NCBI GenBank assembly: GCA_947483795.1
Contig: CANKLZ010000002.1
Location: 1 to 63,157 of the forward strand
Source of the DNA: Micrococcales bacterium
GTDB taxonomy: Bacteria; Actinomycetota; Actinomycetes; Actinomycetales; Microbacteriaceae
Reading direction: 5' to 3'
Length of the DNA stretch: 63,157 bases
Part shown: positions 50,898 through 61,621 of the stretch, piece after piece
How the letters are laid out: each line of letters opens with the position of its first letter
Position numbering within the stretch: position 1 is the stretch's first letter
Notes under the pieces: generated by a model
What the model was told of the DNA's origin: nothing
What the model saw: only the letters and a program-made list of their open reading frames with translations
Databases searched by the model: none
Program-made: the position numbers and the translations under genes

Positions 50898-53576
50898 TTG
50901 TCCAAAGTTGATAGTTTCAAATCGAGTTCAGTTCTCAATGTGGGCAGCAAGTCCTATCGAATATTTAAACTCGATAGCGTGCTGGAAGGTCAGCTTCCCT
51001 ATAGCCTGAAAATCCTTCTTGAGAACCTTCTGCGCACAGAAGACGGCTCCAACATAACAGCTGATCACATCAAAGCCATTGCCAACTGGGATCCACAAGC
51101 CGAGCCAGACATTGAAATTCAATTCAGCCCTGCAAGAGTCATTATGCAGGACTTCACGGGTGTTCCGTGCATCGTCGATTTAGCAACAATGCGTGAAGCA
51201 GTTAGCGCACTGGGTGGAGATCCCAAGAAAGTGAATCCTCTTACTCCGGCAGAACTTGTCATTGACCACTCCGTAGTTATCGATGTCGCTGGTTCTCCTG
51301 ACGCTTTCGAGCGAAACGTGGCGTATGAGTATGAACGCAATGGAGAAAGATACCAGTTCCTTCGTTGGGGTCAAGGAGCATTTAACAACTTCAAGGTAGT
51401 CCCTCCTGGCACCGGTATCGTTCATCAGGTCAACATTGAGTATTTAGCTCGAACTGTTATGACTCGAGAACAAGATGGTGAAACACTTGCTTATCCTGAC
51501 TCTTGTGTAGGAACCGATTCACACACAACGATGGTTAATGGTTTGGGTGTTTTAGGTTGGGGAGTAGGTGGCATCGAAGCGGAGGCTGCAATGCTAGGCC
51601 AACCTGTATCGATGTTGATTCCTAAAGTTGTCGGCTTCAAACTTTCTGGTTCAATTCCTGTCGGTGCAACCGCCACCGATGTGGTTCTCACAATCACCGA
51701 AATGATGCGTAAGCACGGTGTGGTCGGAAAGTTCGTTGAGTTCTTCGGTGCCGGTGTATCGGCTGTTCCATTAGCCAACCGAGCAACTATTGGAAACATG
51801 AGCCCTGAGTTCGGTTCAACCGTAGCGATTTTCCCGATTGATGAAGTGACTATCGATTACTTACGCGCAACTGGCAGAAGCGCTGAGGAGATCGCACTGG
51901 TCGAGGCTTATAGCAAAGCTCAGGGTCTATGGCATGATGCAAGCAACGAGGCTGCCTATAGCGAATACATCGAATTAGATCTTTCTACAGTGGTGCCATC
52001 CATTGCTGGACCTAAGCGTCCACAAGACCGCATCGAGCTGGCAAAAGCAAAGGAGCACTTTGCAGCCGACATAAAGAACTACAGTTCAAGTGCTTCGCAT
52101 AAGACCGCCGTTTCAGGTACCGATTACGAAATCGATAACGGTTATGTAGCTATCGCCTCCATCACATCTTGTACGAATACATCTAACCCATCAGTGATGA
52201 TGGCAGCAGGTTTGCTGGCTCGAAAGGCTGTTGCCAAAGGCCTATCGAGTAAACCGTGGGTAAAGACTTCTCTCGCCCCTGGTTCTAAGGTAGTAACCGA
52301 ATACTTTGATAAGGCTGGGTTGTCTCAAGATTTAAATAGCCTAGGTTTTGATTTAGTTGGTTACGGTTGCACAACCTGTATTGGAAACTCTGGACCATTG
52401 GATGCTGAAATCTCTAACGCCGTAAATCAGAATGATTTGGCGGTAACAGCAGTTCTCTCCGGTAACCGAAACTTCGAGGGTCGCATCAACCCTGACGTCA
52501 AGATGAACTATCTAGCTTCACCACCTTTAGTTGTTGCCTACGCACTGGCTGGAACTATGGATTTCGATTTCGAAACTGAAGCTTTAGGTAAAGACTCAAC
52601 TGGCACTGATGTTTTCCTTAGAGACATTTGGCCAACACCTGATGAGGTCCAATCAACCATCGATGCAACTATCGACTCAGAAATGTTCAATCGTCAGTAC
52701 GCTGGCGTATTTGAAGGAGACGATCGTTGGAAGGCTATCCCTACACCAGTAGGAGACACTTTCAGTTGGGACACCAAGAGCACTTACGTCAGAAAGCCAC
52801 CATACTTTGACGGCATGAGCATGACACCAAAAGCTGTTGTTGACATTTCTGGTGCCAGAGTCCTCGCAAAGTTAGGTGACTCTGTTACCACAGATCACAT
52901 TAGCCCTGCGGGCTCTATCAAAGCAGACTCACCTGCAGGTAAGTACTTGGCTGAAAACAACGTTTCTCGAGTTGATTTCAACTCTTACGGGTCAAGACGA
53001 GGTAACCACGAGGTTATGATTCGTGGAACCTTTGCCAACATAAGACTTCGCAACCAACTACTCAATGATGTTGAAGGTGGCTATACCAGAGACTTCACCT
53101 TAGCTGATGGCCCACAGAGCTTCATCTATGACGCTTCGACCAACTATCAAAATGCTGGTACTGATTTGGTTATTCTCGCTGGTAAAGAATACGGCTCAGG
53201 TTCATCCAGGGACTGGGCGGCTAAGGGAACTGCTTTACTTGGAGTGAAAGCCGTTATCGCTGAAAGCTTTGAGCGTATTCACCGAAGTAATCTGATTGGC
53301 ATGGGTGTACTGCCTTTGCAATACCTGCCCGGCCAAACTGCTCAGGGCTTAGGTCTAGATGGAACTGAATCTTTCAGCATCACAGGTGTTACGAAACTCA
53401 ACGATGGTGTAACCCCAAAGACCCTTTCGATTGTTGGCGAGCCAACAGCACACTCTCCACAGGGCAAACAGGTTTTGAGCTTCGAAGTTGCGTTGCGTAT
53501 AGATACACCTGGTGAAGCTGATTACTACAGACATGGTGGAATTCTTCAGTACGTGCTCAGAAGTTTGGTTGGCTAA
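50898..53576 (+). CDS. acnA: Aconitate hydratase A
   Basis: [43 protein letters not shown] start with SD AGGAG. Confidence 0.96.
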   Translation: MSKVDSFKSSSVLNVGSKSYRIFKLDSVLEGQLPYSLKILLENLLRTEDGSNITADHIKAIANWDPQAEPDIEIQFSPARVIMQDFTGVPCIVDLATMREAVSALGGDPKKVNPLTPAELVIDHSVVIDVAGSPDAFERNVAYEYERNGERYQFLRWGQGAFNNFKVVPPGTGIVHQVNIEYLARTVMTREQDGETLAYPDSCVGTDSHTTMVNGLGVLGWGVGGIEAEAAMLGQPVSMLIPKVVGFKLSGSIPVGATATDVVLTITEMMRKHGVVGKFVEFFGAGVSAVPLANRATIGNMSPEFGSTVAIFPIDEVTIDYLRATGRSAEEIALVEAYSKAQGLWHDASNEAAYSEYIELDLSTVVPSIAGPKRPQDRIELAKAKEHFAADIKNYSSSASHKTAVSGTDYEIDNGYVAIASITSCTNTSNPSVMMAAGLLARKAVAKGLSSKPWVKTSLAPGSKVVTEYFDKAGLSQDLNSLGFDLVGYGCTTCIGNSGPLDAEISNAVNQNDLAVTAVLSGNRNFEGRINPDVKMNYLASPPLVVAYALAGTMDFDFETEALGKDSTGTDVFLRDIWPTPDEVQSTIDATIDSEMFNRQYAGVFEGDDRWKAIPTPVGDTFSWDTKSTYVRKPPYFDGMSMTPKAVVDISGARVLAKLGDSVTTDHISPAGSIKADSPAGKYLAENNVSRVDFNSYGSRRGNHEVMIRGTFANIRLRNQLLNDVEGGYTRDFTLADGPQSFIYDASTNYQNAGTDLVILAGKEYGSGSSRDWAAKGTALLGVKAVIAESFERIHRSNLIGMGVLPLQYLPGQTAQGLGLDGTESFSITGVTKLNDGVTPKTLSIVGEPTAHSPQGKQVLSFEVALRIDTPGEADYYRHGGILQYVLRSLVG

Positions 53577-53578
53577 GC

Positions 53579-55510
53579 ATGTCTCTACTCGAATCAGTTA
53601 AGTCTCCAGATGACCTAAAGAGTCTTTCGTTGCCGCAGATGAATGAGTTGGCGCAAGATATCCGTGATTACCTAATCGAGACTATTGCTTCGACTGGTGG
53701 CCACCTTGGTCCAAACTTGGGGGTTGTTGAGCTCACTTTGGCGATTCACAGAGTATTCGATTCTCCTAAAGACAGTGTGATATTCGATACTGGGCATCAG
53801 TCTTATGTGCACAAACTCGTGACCGGCAGATCAGATCTTTCTAACATCAGAACTAAAGGAGGAGTTGCTGGATACCCGCAGCGCTCAGAGTCTGTTCACG
53901 ATGTCGTTGAATCATCACATGCCTCATCCTCACTTTCTTGGGCAGATGGCATAGCAAGGGCATATCGCATAACCGGTCAATCTGATCGTGCTGTAGTAGC
54001 TGTCATAGGCGATGGAGCTCTTACCGGTGGTATGGCTTGGGAAGCCTTGAACAACATCTCTGACGACAATGATCGCAATCTCGTGATTGTTGTGAATGAC
54101 AATGGTCGCTCCTATGCCCCAACTATCGGTGGGCTATCTAGATACCTGAATGACTTCAGGACTGACTCGCTTTATAAGCGCATGTATAGGGATACGAAGC
54201 GCTTCTTTTCATGGTTCGGACCTCTCGGACGTTTGGCCTATTCGACCCTTAGAGGAGCAGGCAAAGGTCTACTAGGCACTTATAGCCCTAAAGGTATGTT
54301 TCCTAACTTAGATCTCAAGTACATTGGTCCAATTGATGGTCACGATCAAGAAGCTATGGAGCAAGCTCTTCGTCAGGCTAAGCAATATGGTGCACCAGTT
54401 ATAGTCCATGCAATCACTCAAAAGGGTCGTGGTTTTCCTCTAGCCGAAGATGATGTCGATGACCAGTTCCACGCTGTCGGTCACATCGACCCTAAGACAG
54501 GTAAGTCTCTCGAGTCCACAACTGGTCAATCCTGGACGTCAGTTTTCTCAGAAGAGATTCTAAAGATTGCTCGTCAGAACGAACGAGTAGTTGGCATAAC
54601 TGGAGCTATGTTGATCCCAGTAGGTTTACACAAGTTCGCAGCTGAGTTCCCTGGCAGAGTCTTCGATGTTGGCATTGCAGAGCAGCACGCGGTTACCTCA
54701 AGTGCGGGCTTAGCATTTGGTGGATTGCACCCGGTTGTGGCTATCTATGCAACATTCGCTAATCGGGCCTTTGATCAAATACTCATGGATGTCGCACTGC
54801 ACAATGCTGGTGTAACTTTCGTTTTAGATCGTGCAGGTGTGACGGGACCAGATGGTGCATCACATCATGGAATGTGGGATCTTGCTCTATTGCAGATTGT
54901 TCCTGGTATCGAGATAGCAGCACCAAGAGATGCGATTCGTTTACGTGAAGAACTCGCCGAAGCTATCGCTATAGAAGAGTCGCCTACAGTAATCAGGTTC
55001 CCTAAAGGTGTTGCTCCCCTAGAGATAAAAGAACTGCGCAGACTTCACGACGGTGTTGATGTTCTAGTTGAATCGCCTGCTAAAGATGTCCTAATGGTTG
55101 CAGTTGGTGCGATGGCGCAGGTAGCCATCAAAGTAGCGGAGCTACTTGCAGCTCACGGTATTGGAGCAACTGTGATTGATCCACGTTGGGTAGTTCCAGT
55201 CAGACGAAGTGTTCTCGATCTAGCCAAAGACCACAGACTTGTCGTTACTTTAGAAGACGGTGTTCGTGTTGGTGGAATTGGCACAAGAATTCGCCAAGAT
55301 CTTAGGGCTGCTCAGATTGATACAGCATTGAATGAACTCGGTTTGCCGGATGAATTCCTCGAGCATGCTTCTCGAAATGAAATCCTCGATCGAGTTGGTC
55401 TAAAAGCTCAGGACATTGCTCAAGAAATAGTGGCTCAGGTATTAGGTTCAAGAGTTCCGCACGCAAAGCAGCTTGACGAACCTTCGAAAAAATCAGATCA
55501 AACTATCTGA
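53579..55510 (+). CDS. dxs: 1-deoxy-D-xylulose-5-phosphate synthase
   Basis: FDTGHQSYVHK, VIGDGALTGGMAWEALN, DIAEQHAV-type region (VGIAEQHAVT). Confidence 0.95.
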   Translation: MSLLESVKSPDDLKSLSLPQMNELAQDIRDYLIETIASTGGHLGPNLGVVELTLAIHRVFDSPKDSVIFDTGHQSYVHKLVTGRSDLSNIRTKGGVAGYPQRSESVHDVVESSHASSSLSWADGIARAYRITGQSDRAVVAVIGDGALTGGMAWEALNNISDDNDRNLVIVVNDNGRSYAPTIGGLSRYLNDFRTDSLYKRMYRDTKRFFSWFGPLGRLAYSTLRGAGKGLLGTYSPKGMFPNLDLKYIGPIDGHDQEAMEQALRQAKQYGAPVIVHAITQKGRGFPLAEDDVDDQFHAVGHIDPKTGKSLESTTGQSWTSVFSEEILKIARQNERVVGITGAMLIPVGLHKFAAEFPGRVFDVGIAEQHAVTSSAGLAFGGLHPVVAIYATFANRAFDQILMDVALHNAGVTFVLDRAGVTGPDGASHHGMWDLALLQIVPGIEIAAPRDAIRLREELAEAIAIEESPTVIRFPKGVAPLEIKELRRLHDGVDVLVESPAKDVLMVAVGAMAQVAIKVAELLAAHGIGATVIDPRWVVPVRRSVLDLAKDHRLVVTLEDGVRVGGIGTRIRQDLRAAQIDTALNELGLPDEFLEHASRNEILDRVGLKAQDIAQEIVAQVLGSRVPHAKQLDEPSKKSDQTI

Positions 55511-56755
55511 GTCAACGGTTTTCGTTGGAACCTCTTCTGCTGCAAGTGACTCGACAATGCCCTCAGCAACTAAATCAACTTGCCATTGGCGAACGTAGTT
55601 TTTCAAGAGTGTCTCGCTCACCGCTTCAATAGTTAGTTGTTCTGGAGGTTCAAAACAAATTGCCCGAAGAGCATCTGGGTTGAGAATATTCTCTTGAGGA
55701 ATGTCTCGCTCCGTGGATATTTTTGCTAAAAGTTCTTTAGCAGCTGATAGTCGGGCATGCGCTTCAGGAAATTTTTGAGGCCAATTTCTGTGGTTAGGAA
55801 TGCCTGTTGCTTTGAGTCTAAGTTCAACCAAGTTTTTTGTGTTGCTTCCATCCTCGATGGCCTTCCACCAAGTGTCTATAAACGTTCTACTTGCTCTTCC
55901 TGCAAAACTTTTTAGGCTAGCCAATTCTGATCTGGACCTTGGATGTTCCTTAACAGCCGCGACTATTGAAGTATCCGGAATCAATCTGCTAGGAGCAACA
56001 TCCTTCTCGACAGCCAATTCCTCACGAGCTGTCCACAAATACTTGGCGATAGTCAAATCTCGTTGGTCTTTCACTTCATGCAGACCGGACATAGTTCGCC
56101 AGCGATCTACTTTTGGAATCTTAGGGGCTGGATGCAAAAGGTAATCGAATTCTGCTTCCGCGATACTTAACTTATTCTTTTCAACTAAATCGCGTTCAAC
56201 GGCATCCCAAAGATCGAATAGAACATCCACATCCAGAGCCGCATAGTTAAGCCAGTTGCTAGGTAATGGTCTCTCGCTCCAGTCCACAGCCGAATGTTCC
56301 TTAGCTAGCCTGATGTGTAGGTAATGCTCGGTAAGTGTTCCTAGAGCAACTCTTGGAAGCCCTAGTAGTCTCGCTGCAAGTTCAGTGTCCAAAATCTTGA
56401 ACGGTCTGATGTCTAGTTCAGTAAGACAAGGAAGGTCCTGTGAGGCTGCATGGATGATCCAAGTAGCTGAGCCGACTCCAGTTATGAACTCATTCCAGAC
56501 AGCTCTCGAGTACTCTGCCACAGGGTCAATAAGGAAAATACGTGTATCTCTAATTGCAACCTGAAGCAAATATGCTCTTTGTCCGTATCTGAAACCACTT
56601 GCCCGTTCAGCGTCCAGTGCAATCGGAAAGTTTGTTAGCTTGAGTTCAGCAATAAATTCTTGCATTGTGCTATCGGATTCAACCAGTTGCGTCGATAGTC
56701 TTGGCGATTGTAAGAGTTCACTCAGGGGTTCAGGTGAATCTGCTTCTTCGGTCAT
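55493..56755 (-). CDS. rnd: HRDC domain ribonuclease D-like protein
   Basis: DAERASGFRYGQRAYLLQV, LDTELAARLLG, HRNWP; start MTEEAD at 56755. Confidence 0.9.
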   Translation of the reverse strand: MTEEADSPEPLSELLQSPRLSTQLVESDSTMQEFIAELKLTNFPIALDAERASGFRYGQRAYLLQVAIRDTRIFLIDPVAEYSRAVWNEFITGVGSATWIIHAASQDLPCLTELDIRPFKILDTELAARLLGLPRVALGTLTEHYLHIRLAKEHSAVDWSERPLPSNWLNYAALDVDVLFDLWDAVERDLVEKNKLSIAEAEFDYLLHPAPKIPKVDRWRTMSGLHEVKDQRDLTIAKYLWTAREELAVEKDVAPSRLIPDTSIVAAVKEHPRSRSELASLKSFAGRASRTFIDTWWKAIEDGSNTKNLVELRLKATGIPNHRNWPQKFPEAHARLSAAKELLAKISTERDIPQENILNPDALRAICFEPPEQLTIEAVSETLLKNYVRQWQVDLVAEGIVESLAAEEVPTKTVDSDSLI

Positions 56756-57333
56756 TTGTTTACGGTTAGGCGAGTGACGCCTTCTCCATCCATCCCGTAA
56801 CCCGCCATTGCTGCAATCAGATCTTGCCAAGCTGCCAGATGCGGGCCTAACTCATCACGTTGGGGTGACCATGAGGCTCGCATCTCAACTTCACTAGCAT
56901 TTGGGTCATTGGCCAACGTGCCCATACCTGTTGAAGTCATCTTCGTAACTGTTCCAGCTTCATGACTGTATTGGGCTCCATGTATGCGCAGTGCTTGAAT
57001 TAATCTTGCCCACCAAAAGTGTGCAACATCTTCTTCCATACCTAGATCGTTCTCAAGCGGTGATTTACCGTAGGCGATAACCCTCATGTTAGAACCCCAG
57101 GTCTCGAATTGAGCGGGGTCATATAGGAAGACAATACGTCCAACTCCACGATTCATTGGAGTGTCTGCAGGATTAGGAGCGTGAGCCGCAAACGCTAAGG
57201 CCCAAGGAGCTATCTGAGCAGGGGAGGGAATCTGTGCTGTTTCAATCTCTTCTCTCAAATAGGGTTCGGCGAGCGAAAGGGCAGCAGCAGCGAACTGGGC
57301 TGGCGCTTCGGGGTCGAGTTTGTAGAAGGACAT
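56752..57333 (-). CDS. DUF3000 family protein
   Basis: Sequence and position next to rnd match the actinobacterial DUF3000 family. Confidence 0.85.
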   Translation of the reverse strand: MSFYKLDPEAPAQFAAAALSLAEPYLREEIETAQIPSPAQIAPWALAFAAHAPNPADTPMNRGVGRIVFLYDPAQFETWGSNMRVIAYGKSPLENDLGMEEDVAHFWWARLIQALRIHGAQYSHEAGTVTKMTSTGMGTLANDPNASEVEMRASWSPQRDELGPHLAAWQDLIAAMAGYGMDGEGVTRLTVNK

Positions 57334-57394
57334 CTGTTCTAGGCTATTTGTGAAGGTCTAGACATTAGCCCTGCCACGCCGCAAAGGAATCGCA

Positions 57395-58486
57395 TTGATT
57401 GTTTACCTAAAGGTATTAGCCGCAGCAATCGGCCTACTCAAAATGACTGGACCTTTCAAAGGTGAGTGTAAAGTTCGAGCCGTTCACTTCCAGGATGGAG
57501 TGGTTTACATAGATCTTCCAGTCAATGCAGAGACTAAGAGCAACGCCATACACAGTTTGTTCTGGAACTCTAGGCAGAGCCACGCTGTGGTGCAGGCAGA
57601 GCAGACACAGACCCAAAGGTCTTTAGTGCGATACAGAGTTCTTCGTCAGCTAACGCAGGACCTGCCTGAGGCTGGCACTGCAGCATCGCTGTCGGGTTGG
57701 CTAGGGTCAAAGCCTGACGACTTTGGATTTGATAACCAATACTCAATTGTTACCCTCCCTAATGGCACAAATGGTTGGTTCTTTGACAACAACACCGAGA
57801 ACTGGGTGATTCACATCCATGGCAGGCGTGCAGGCAAAGGGGAGACACTCAGAAACCTTCAGCAGTTCGCAGACCTCGGATACAAACAATACGTAATGTC
57901 TATGAAAACCGATCCAAAGCCTGATGGTTTAGGGAAGAAGGTGTCAAAACTCGGCCAGAACGAATGGTCAGAGATTGAAGAAGCTGTGCTGCTTGCCAAT
58001 AGTTCAGGTGCTAGGAACATCATTCTTTTTGGTTGGTCGCAGGGAGCTATGATGAGCGGTTTGTTTCTAACCAGATCATCACATGCAAAATTCGTCACCG
58101 GAGCAATCTTTGACTCCCCGCTATTGGATTATCGCAACACCATGCGCTTTCAGGCAGAGCGCGGTGGATACGACAGAGTGCTTGGTGATCGAGTGGTCGA
58201 TGCCATTAGAGACAGCAAGCTCATTCGCGTGCTTGGTTATCGAAACGTCGATGTCGATCAAATCTCTCTGGTGAGCGATGCTCTATTGCCGCAAGTGCCA
58301 GTCCTGGTTCTCTATTCAATGAACGACGGGCATGTGGCTATTGAAGATGTTCATAGATTCGCGGAAATGAACGGTGCAGTGAGCCTAGTTGAAATTGCTC
58401 AGGCAAGGCACTGCAGATTGTTCAATGAGGATAAAGCCACGTACACAAACGCTATAAGTTCCTGGCTGCAGGCGAACCAAATCTAA
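57395..58486 (+). CDS. Alpha/beta hydrolase
   Basis: IHIHGRRAGKGETLRNLQQF and nucleophile elbow GWSQGA; TTG start with SD AAAGGA. Confidence 0.72.
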   Translation: MIVYLKVLAAAIGLLKMTGPFKGECKVRAVHFQDGVVYIDLPVNAETKSNAIHSLFWNSRQSHAVVQAEQTQTQRSLVRYRVLRQLTQDLPEAGTAASLSGWLGSKPDDFGFDNQYSIVTLPNGTNGWFFDNNTENWVIHIHGRRAGKGETLRNLQQFADLGYKQYVMSMKTDPKPDGLGKKVSKLGQNEWSEIEEAVLLANSSGARNIILFGWSQGAMMSGLFLTRSSHAKFVTGAIFDSPLLDYRNTMRFQAERGGYDRVLGDRVVDAIRDSKLIRVLGYRNVDVDQISLVSDALLPQVPVLVLYSMNDGHVAIEDVHRFAEMNGAVSLVEIAQARHCRLFNEDKATYTNAISSWLQANQI

Positions 58487-59141
58487 AGAACCAACTGTCT
58501 TCGTGTTTGAGTAATTGAATCATGTGGGCGTCGGTTATTCCGAGAGCCGTCAGAAACTCTTTTGCCAATCTACTTGCTACTTCTTGCTCTGGAGATCTCG
58601 TTACAGTCAAATCTATTTCAGTGAGCAAACCGGCATGTGCAAACTCTCTGGCAGCAGTTATTCCAGTCTCAACAACGGCTCTTAGGATTGAGTTGTCTCG
58701 ACAGAATGCAGACGCGAAATCAGGAATAGACGATCTCACTATACCTATAGCAATGGCTTTGGTATTTGGATATTCAGTACCTAGAGTTTGAGTGAGATAC
58801 ACCGGATGCGAAGATCTAGTTTGAGTGGCAGGGAAGTTGAGAGTTTCATTTGCTCTGGTTATAACCAACATAGGAGCGAATTGCGAACTGTTTAGTTTCT
58901 CATTTCTGGCCGTTAGCCCCGTTGTGATTATCAAATCTGATTGCGCGCGGATATGTTTCAATATCAGTCGGTCAAGTGAGTTAGTAGCTAAGTTGCTTTC
59001 AGGCTTGGTCACTTCAGCAGATGTGACGTAGTTGAAGCGAAATCCAGAAACTATGGGATATAGCGAGACTAAAGTTTCGGTCGGATTGTCTTGTAACTCG
59101 TGCAAGGTACCTGTCTCAGGGAACACCTCTCGCAGAATCAA
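58452..59141 (-). CDS. Divergent RibD C-terminal/pyrimidine reductase-like protein
   Basis: RibD_C-like pattern (LILKHIRAQSDLIITTGLTARNEKL...MLVITR); proximity to zapE parallels the Rv2671-Rv2670c neighbourhood of M. tuberculosis. Confidence 0.55.
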   Translation of the reverse strand: MILREVFPETGTLHELQDNPTETLVSLYPIVSGFRFNYVTSAEVTKPESNLATNSLDRLILKHIRAQSDLIITTGLTARNEKLNSSQFAPMLVITRANETLNFPATQTRSSHPVYLTQTLGTEYPNTKAIAIGIVRSSIPDFASAFCRDNSILRAVVETGITAAREFAHAGLLTEIDLTVTRSPEQEVASRLAKEFLTALGITDAHMIQLLKHEDSWFFRFGSPAARNL

Positions 59142-59566
59142 TTCATCTTCTCTTTTACTTGGCGTTTGATTCTCATCAGCATTCCATGCAGGCCTCTGAT
59201 TCGAAGGGGAGACACTAAATCTGTTATTCCGAGTTCGTCAACAAAAGATTCATCGAAGCCAAGAACTGTTGGTGCTGGCTCATCGTTCAGCGAGCTGAAC
59301 AGAAGACTGGCAAACCCCTTGGTAGTTGGTGCTTCATCAGGTGCTGTGAGGAATATGTTGACTTTGTTTGAAGCATCCAATTCAACAAATAGAAATACAG
59401 GGGACTGGCATTCCTCGACTCTCTCCAACAACTCAGGATGATCTGCATATCGGATAGGCAGTTCAGGCAGTGCTTGAGAATACTCGAGCAAGACTTCAAG
59501 ACGCATGTTGGCTGGAACTTCTTTGAATGCTGCGATTATTTCTTGGGCGCCTAAGGTTGTTGACAT
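59138..59566 (-). CDS. sufE: SufE family protein
   Basis: VEECQSPVF catalytic Cys motif; adjacent to sseA. Confidence 0.9.
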   Translation of the reverse strand: MSTTLGAQEIIAAFKEVPANMRLEVLLEYSQALPELPIRYADHPELLERVEECQSPVFLFVELDASNKVNIFLTAPDEAPTTKGFASLLFSSLNDEPAPTVLGFDESFVDELGITDLVSPLRIRGLHGMLMRIKRQVKEKMN

Positions 59567-59568
59567 GT

Positions 59569-60471
59569 TTAGAAACTTACAGGAACGGCACCTGGTTCTT
59601 CGCCCTTGACGATTGGCACGCGAACACTTGAACCCCACTCGGTCCATGAACCGTCATAGTTTCTCACCTTCGGGATACCAAGTAAATAAGTAAGAACAAA
59701 CCAAGTGTGCGATGAACGCTCACCTATGCGGCAGTATGCAATAACATCGCTCGAGTCTGAAATGCCAGCATCGACTCGATAAATCTGATTGAGTTCTTCT
59801 ATTGAACGGAAAGTTTGATCTTCGTTGACAGCCTTACCCCAGGGCACTGAACGAGCCGAAGGAATGTGACCGCCTCGCGATGCGCCTTCGTTTGGATAGT
59901 CAGGCATGTGAAGTTTCTCGCCTGTGTACTCTGGGAGGCTGCGAACATCTATCATCGGCTTACCGAAGTGCTGAATAACGTCGTCCTTGAAGGCTCGAAT
60001 TGTTGAGTCATCTCTTTCAATTACCGGATAGTTCGTTGGGAGTCGGTCTTGGGCTTCAGTGGTTAGTTCGCGACCTTCTGCGATCCACTTAGCTCTTCCA
60101 CCGTTCATGATCCTGATGTCTGCGTGTCCAAAAAGTTTGAAAACCCACATGGCGTAGGTTGCCCACCAGTTGCTCTTATCGCCGTATAGGACGATGGTGT
60201 CCTCTCGATTAATACCCTTAGCTGAAAGTAGTTGAGCCATTGCTTTACCATCGATGTAATCTCTATTGTCGGGATGATTTAGCTCGGTGTGCCAGTCAAT
60301 CTTTACGGCACTTGGTATGTGACCGGTTGAGTAGAGGAGAATGTCCTCATCACATTCGACTAGAACAAGACCTGGTTGCCCGAGGTTTTCCTCGACCCAC
60401 TGAGTCGAGACGAGAGCCTCAGGGTGCGCGTAGCCATTGAATTCAGCATTGGTCTCGGCTGGGTAGGGCAT
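59569..60471 (-). CDS. sseA: Thiosulfate sulfurtransferase (rhodanese)
   Basis: Two rhodanese domains; [27 protein letters not shown]. Confidence 0.93.
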   Translation of the reverse strand: MPYPAETNAEFNGYAHPEALVSTQWVEENLGQPGLVLVECDEDILLYSTGHIPSAVKIDWHTELNHPDNRDYIDGKAMAQLLSAKGINREDTIVLYGDKSNWWATYAMWVFKLFGHADIRIMNGGRAKWIAEGRELTTEAQDRLPTNYPVIERDDSTIRAFKDDVIQHFGKPMIDVRSLPEYTGEKLHMPDYPNEGASRGGHIPSARSVPWGKAVNEDQTFRSIEELNQIYRVDAGISDSSDVIAYCRIGERSSHTWFVLTYLLGIPKVRNYDGSWTEWGSSVRVPIVKGEEPGAVPVSF

Positions 60472-60550
60472 GTGTAACCTCCTGGTTTAGGCTTTAGTTG
60501 CTTTTGACAATTCTCTCAAATTCATCATAAAAAGAAACGATTATTACGAA

Positions 60551-61531
60551 ATGCTCATCTCTCTTGCAGACTTGGACTCCACAGTCACTGTCAGTGAATT
60601 GCTGTCCGAGCTGGTACCTCCGGTTGAGTTTTCTAAGGTTTCTTTTGACTCATACATTCCTAACGAGAGCTTTCCTAGCCAGTCCGAGGCGCGCGACAAG
60701 GCTAAGGAGTTCAGCAAATCCATTGGAAAGAAGGCAGCCGCGGATTTGGGAATCTATTTAGATGGAGGGTTTGGTGTTGGCAAGACTCACCTTTTGGCGT
60801 CCATCTACTTTGCAAGTGGCAGAAAAGCTGCTTTCGGGTCTTTTCTTGCGTACACAAGCATCGTTGGATACCTAGGCTTCGCAGAAGCTGTGAAGCAATT
60901 CGTAAAGTATGAGCTTCTTTGCATTGACGAATTCGAATTGGATGATCCAGGGGACACGATGATCATGTCCCGGTTCCTTAAGGAACTTGCAGCTAAAGGT
61001 GTCCGTTTTGCTGCAACGTCGAATACACCACCCGCAGCTCTTGGCGAAGGCAGGTTCGCTGCAGATAGCTTTCAGCGCGAAATCCAATCTGTCGCTGACA
61101 GGTTTCAGATGGTGAGAATTGACGGCGATGACTATCGCCATCGAGATGCGACATTCGAGTTTCGGGAACTTCCAGAGAACGATGTAGAGACTTTTGGACA
61201 TGGAGCAGATAAGGCTCTATCGGTCGATTTCGAAGATTTGCTTAAATTTTTGGGATCAATTCATCAATCTAGGTACGCCAAAGTATCTGAACAATTCACG
61301 TCATTACTGATCGAGAACGTTCGTCAAATCAATGACCAGTTCGAAGGTATTCGGTTAGTAACTTTCATTGATCGTTGTTATGAAGCAGGCGTAGCGCTGG
61401 CGTTCACTGGACATTCTTTGGCTGAGCTATTCAGGGCCGACCACGTGCAAGGAGCCTACAGAAAGAAATACCTTCGATGTCTCTCGAGGCTATCTGCCAT
61501 GTCTTCAAGATATGACCTACAACAAAGTTAA
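60551..61531 (+). CDS. zapE: Cell division protein ZapE (AFG1-like ATPase)
   Basis: YLDGGFGVGKTHLLAS Walker A; LLCIDEFELDDPGDTM Walker B; ATSNTPP. Confidence 0.92.
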   Translation: MLISLADLDSTVTVSELLSELVPPVEFSKVSFDSYIPNESFPSQSEARDKAKEFSKSIGKKAAADLGIYLDGGFGVGKTHLLASIYFASGRKAAFGSFLAYTSIVGYLGFAEAVKQFVKYELLCIDEFELDDPGDTMIMSRFLKELAAKGVRFAATSNTPPAALGEGRFAADSFQREIQSVADRFQMVRIDGDDYRHRDATFEFRELPENDVETFGHGADKALSVDFEDLLKFLGSIHQSRYAKVSEQFTSLLIENVRQINDQFEGIRLVTFIDRCYEAGVALAFTGHSLAELFRADHVQGAYRKKYLRCLSRLSAMSSRYDLQQS

Positions 61532-61567
61532 ACAATCCCGAAACAATTCACAGTGTTTCCCGAAACA
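61532..61567 (+). promoter_or_regulatory. Direct-repeat element upstream of amt (candidate GlnR-type box)
   Basis: TCCCGAAACA at 61536-61545 and 61558-61567, 22 bp apart; layout TAAAC-N6-GAAAC-N6-CAGTG-N6-GAAAC. Confidence 0.5.
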
Positions 61568-61580
61568 ATGAACGTTCATT
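61567..61580. promoter_or_regulatory. 14-bp perfect palindrome upstream of amt (TetR-type operator candidate)
   Basis: AATGAACGTTCATT. Confidence 0.55.
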
Positions 61581-61621
61581 CTTGACCTAAGCCAAGTTGT
61601 GGCTTTTTCATTGGAGGCATA

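Noticed and set aside
61582-61610. TTGACC as the amt -35 box
   Set aside because: No acceptable -10 at 16-18 nt; a hairpin occupies that position, so the promoter was left uncalled
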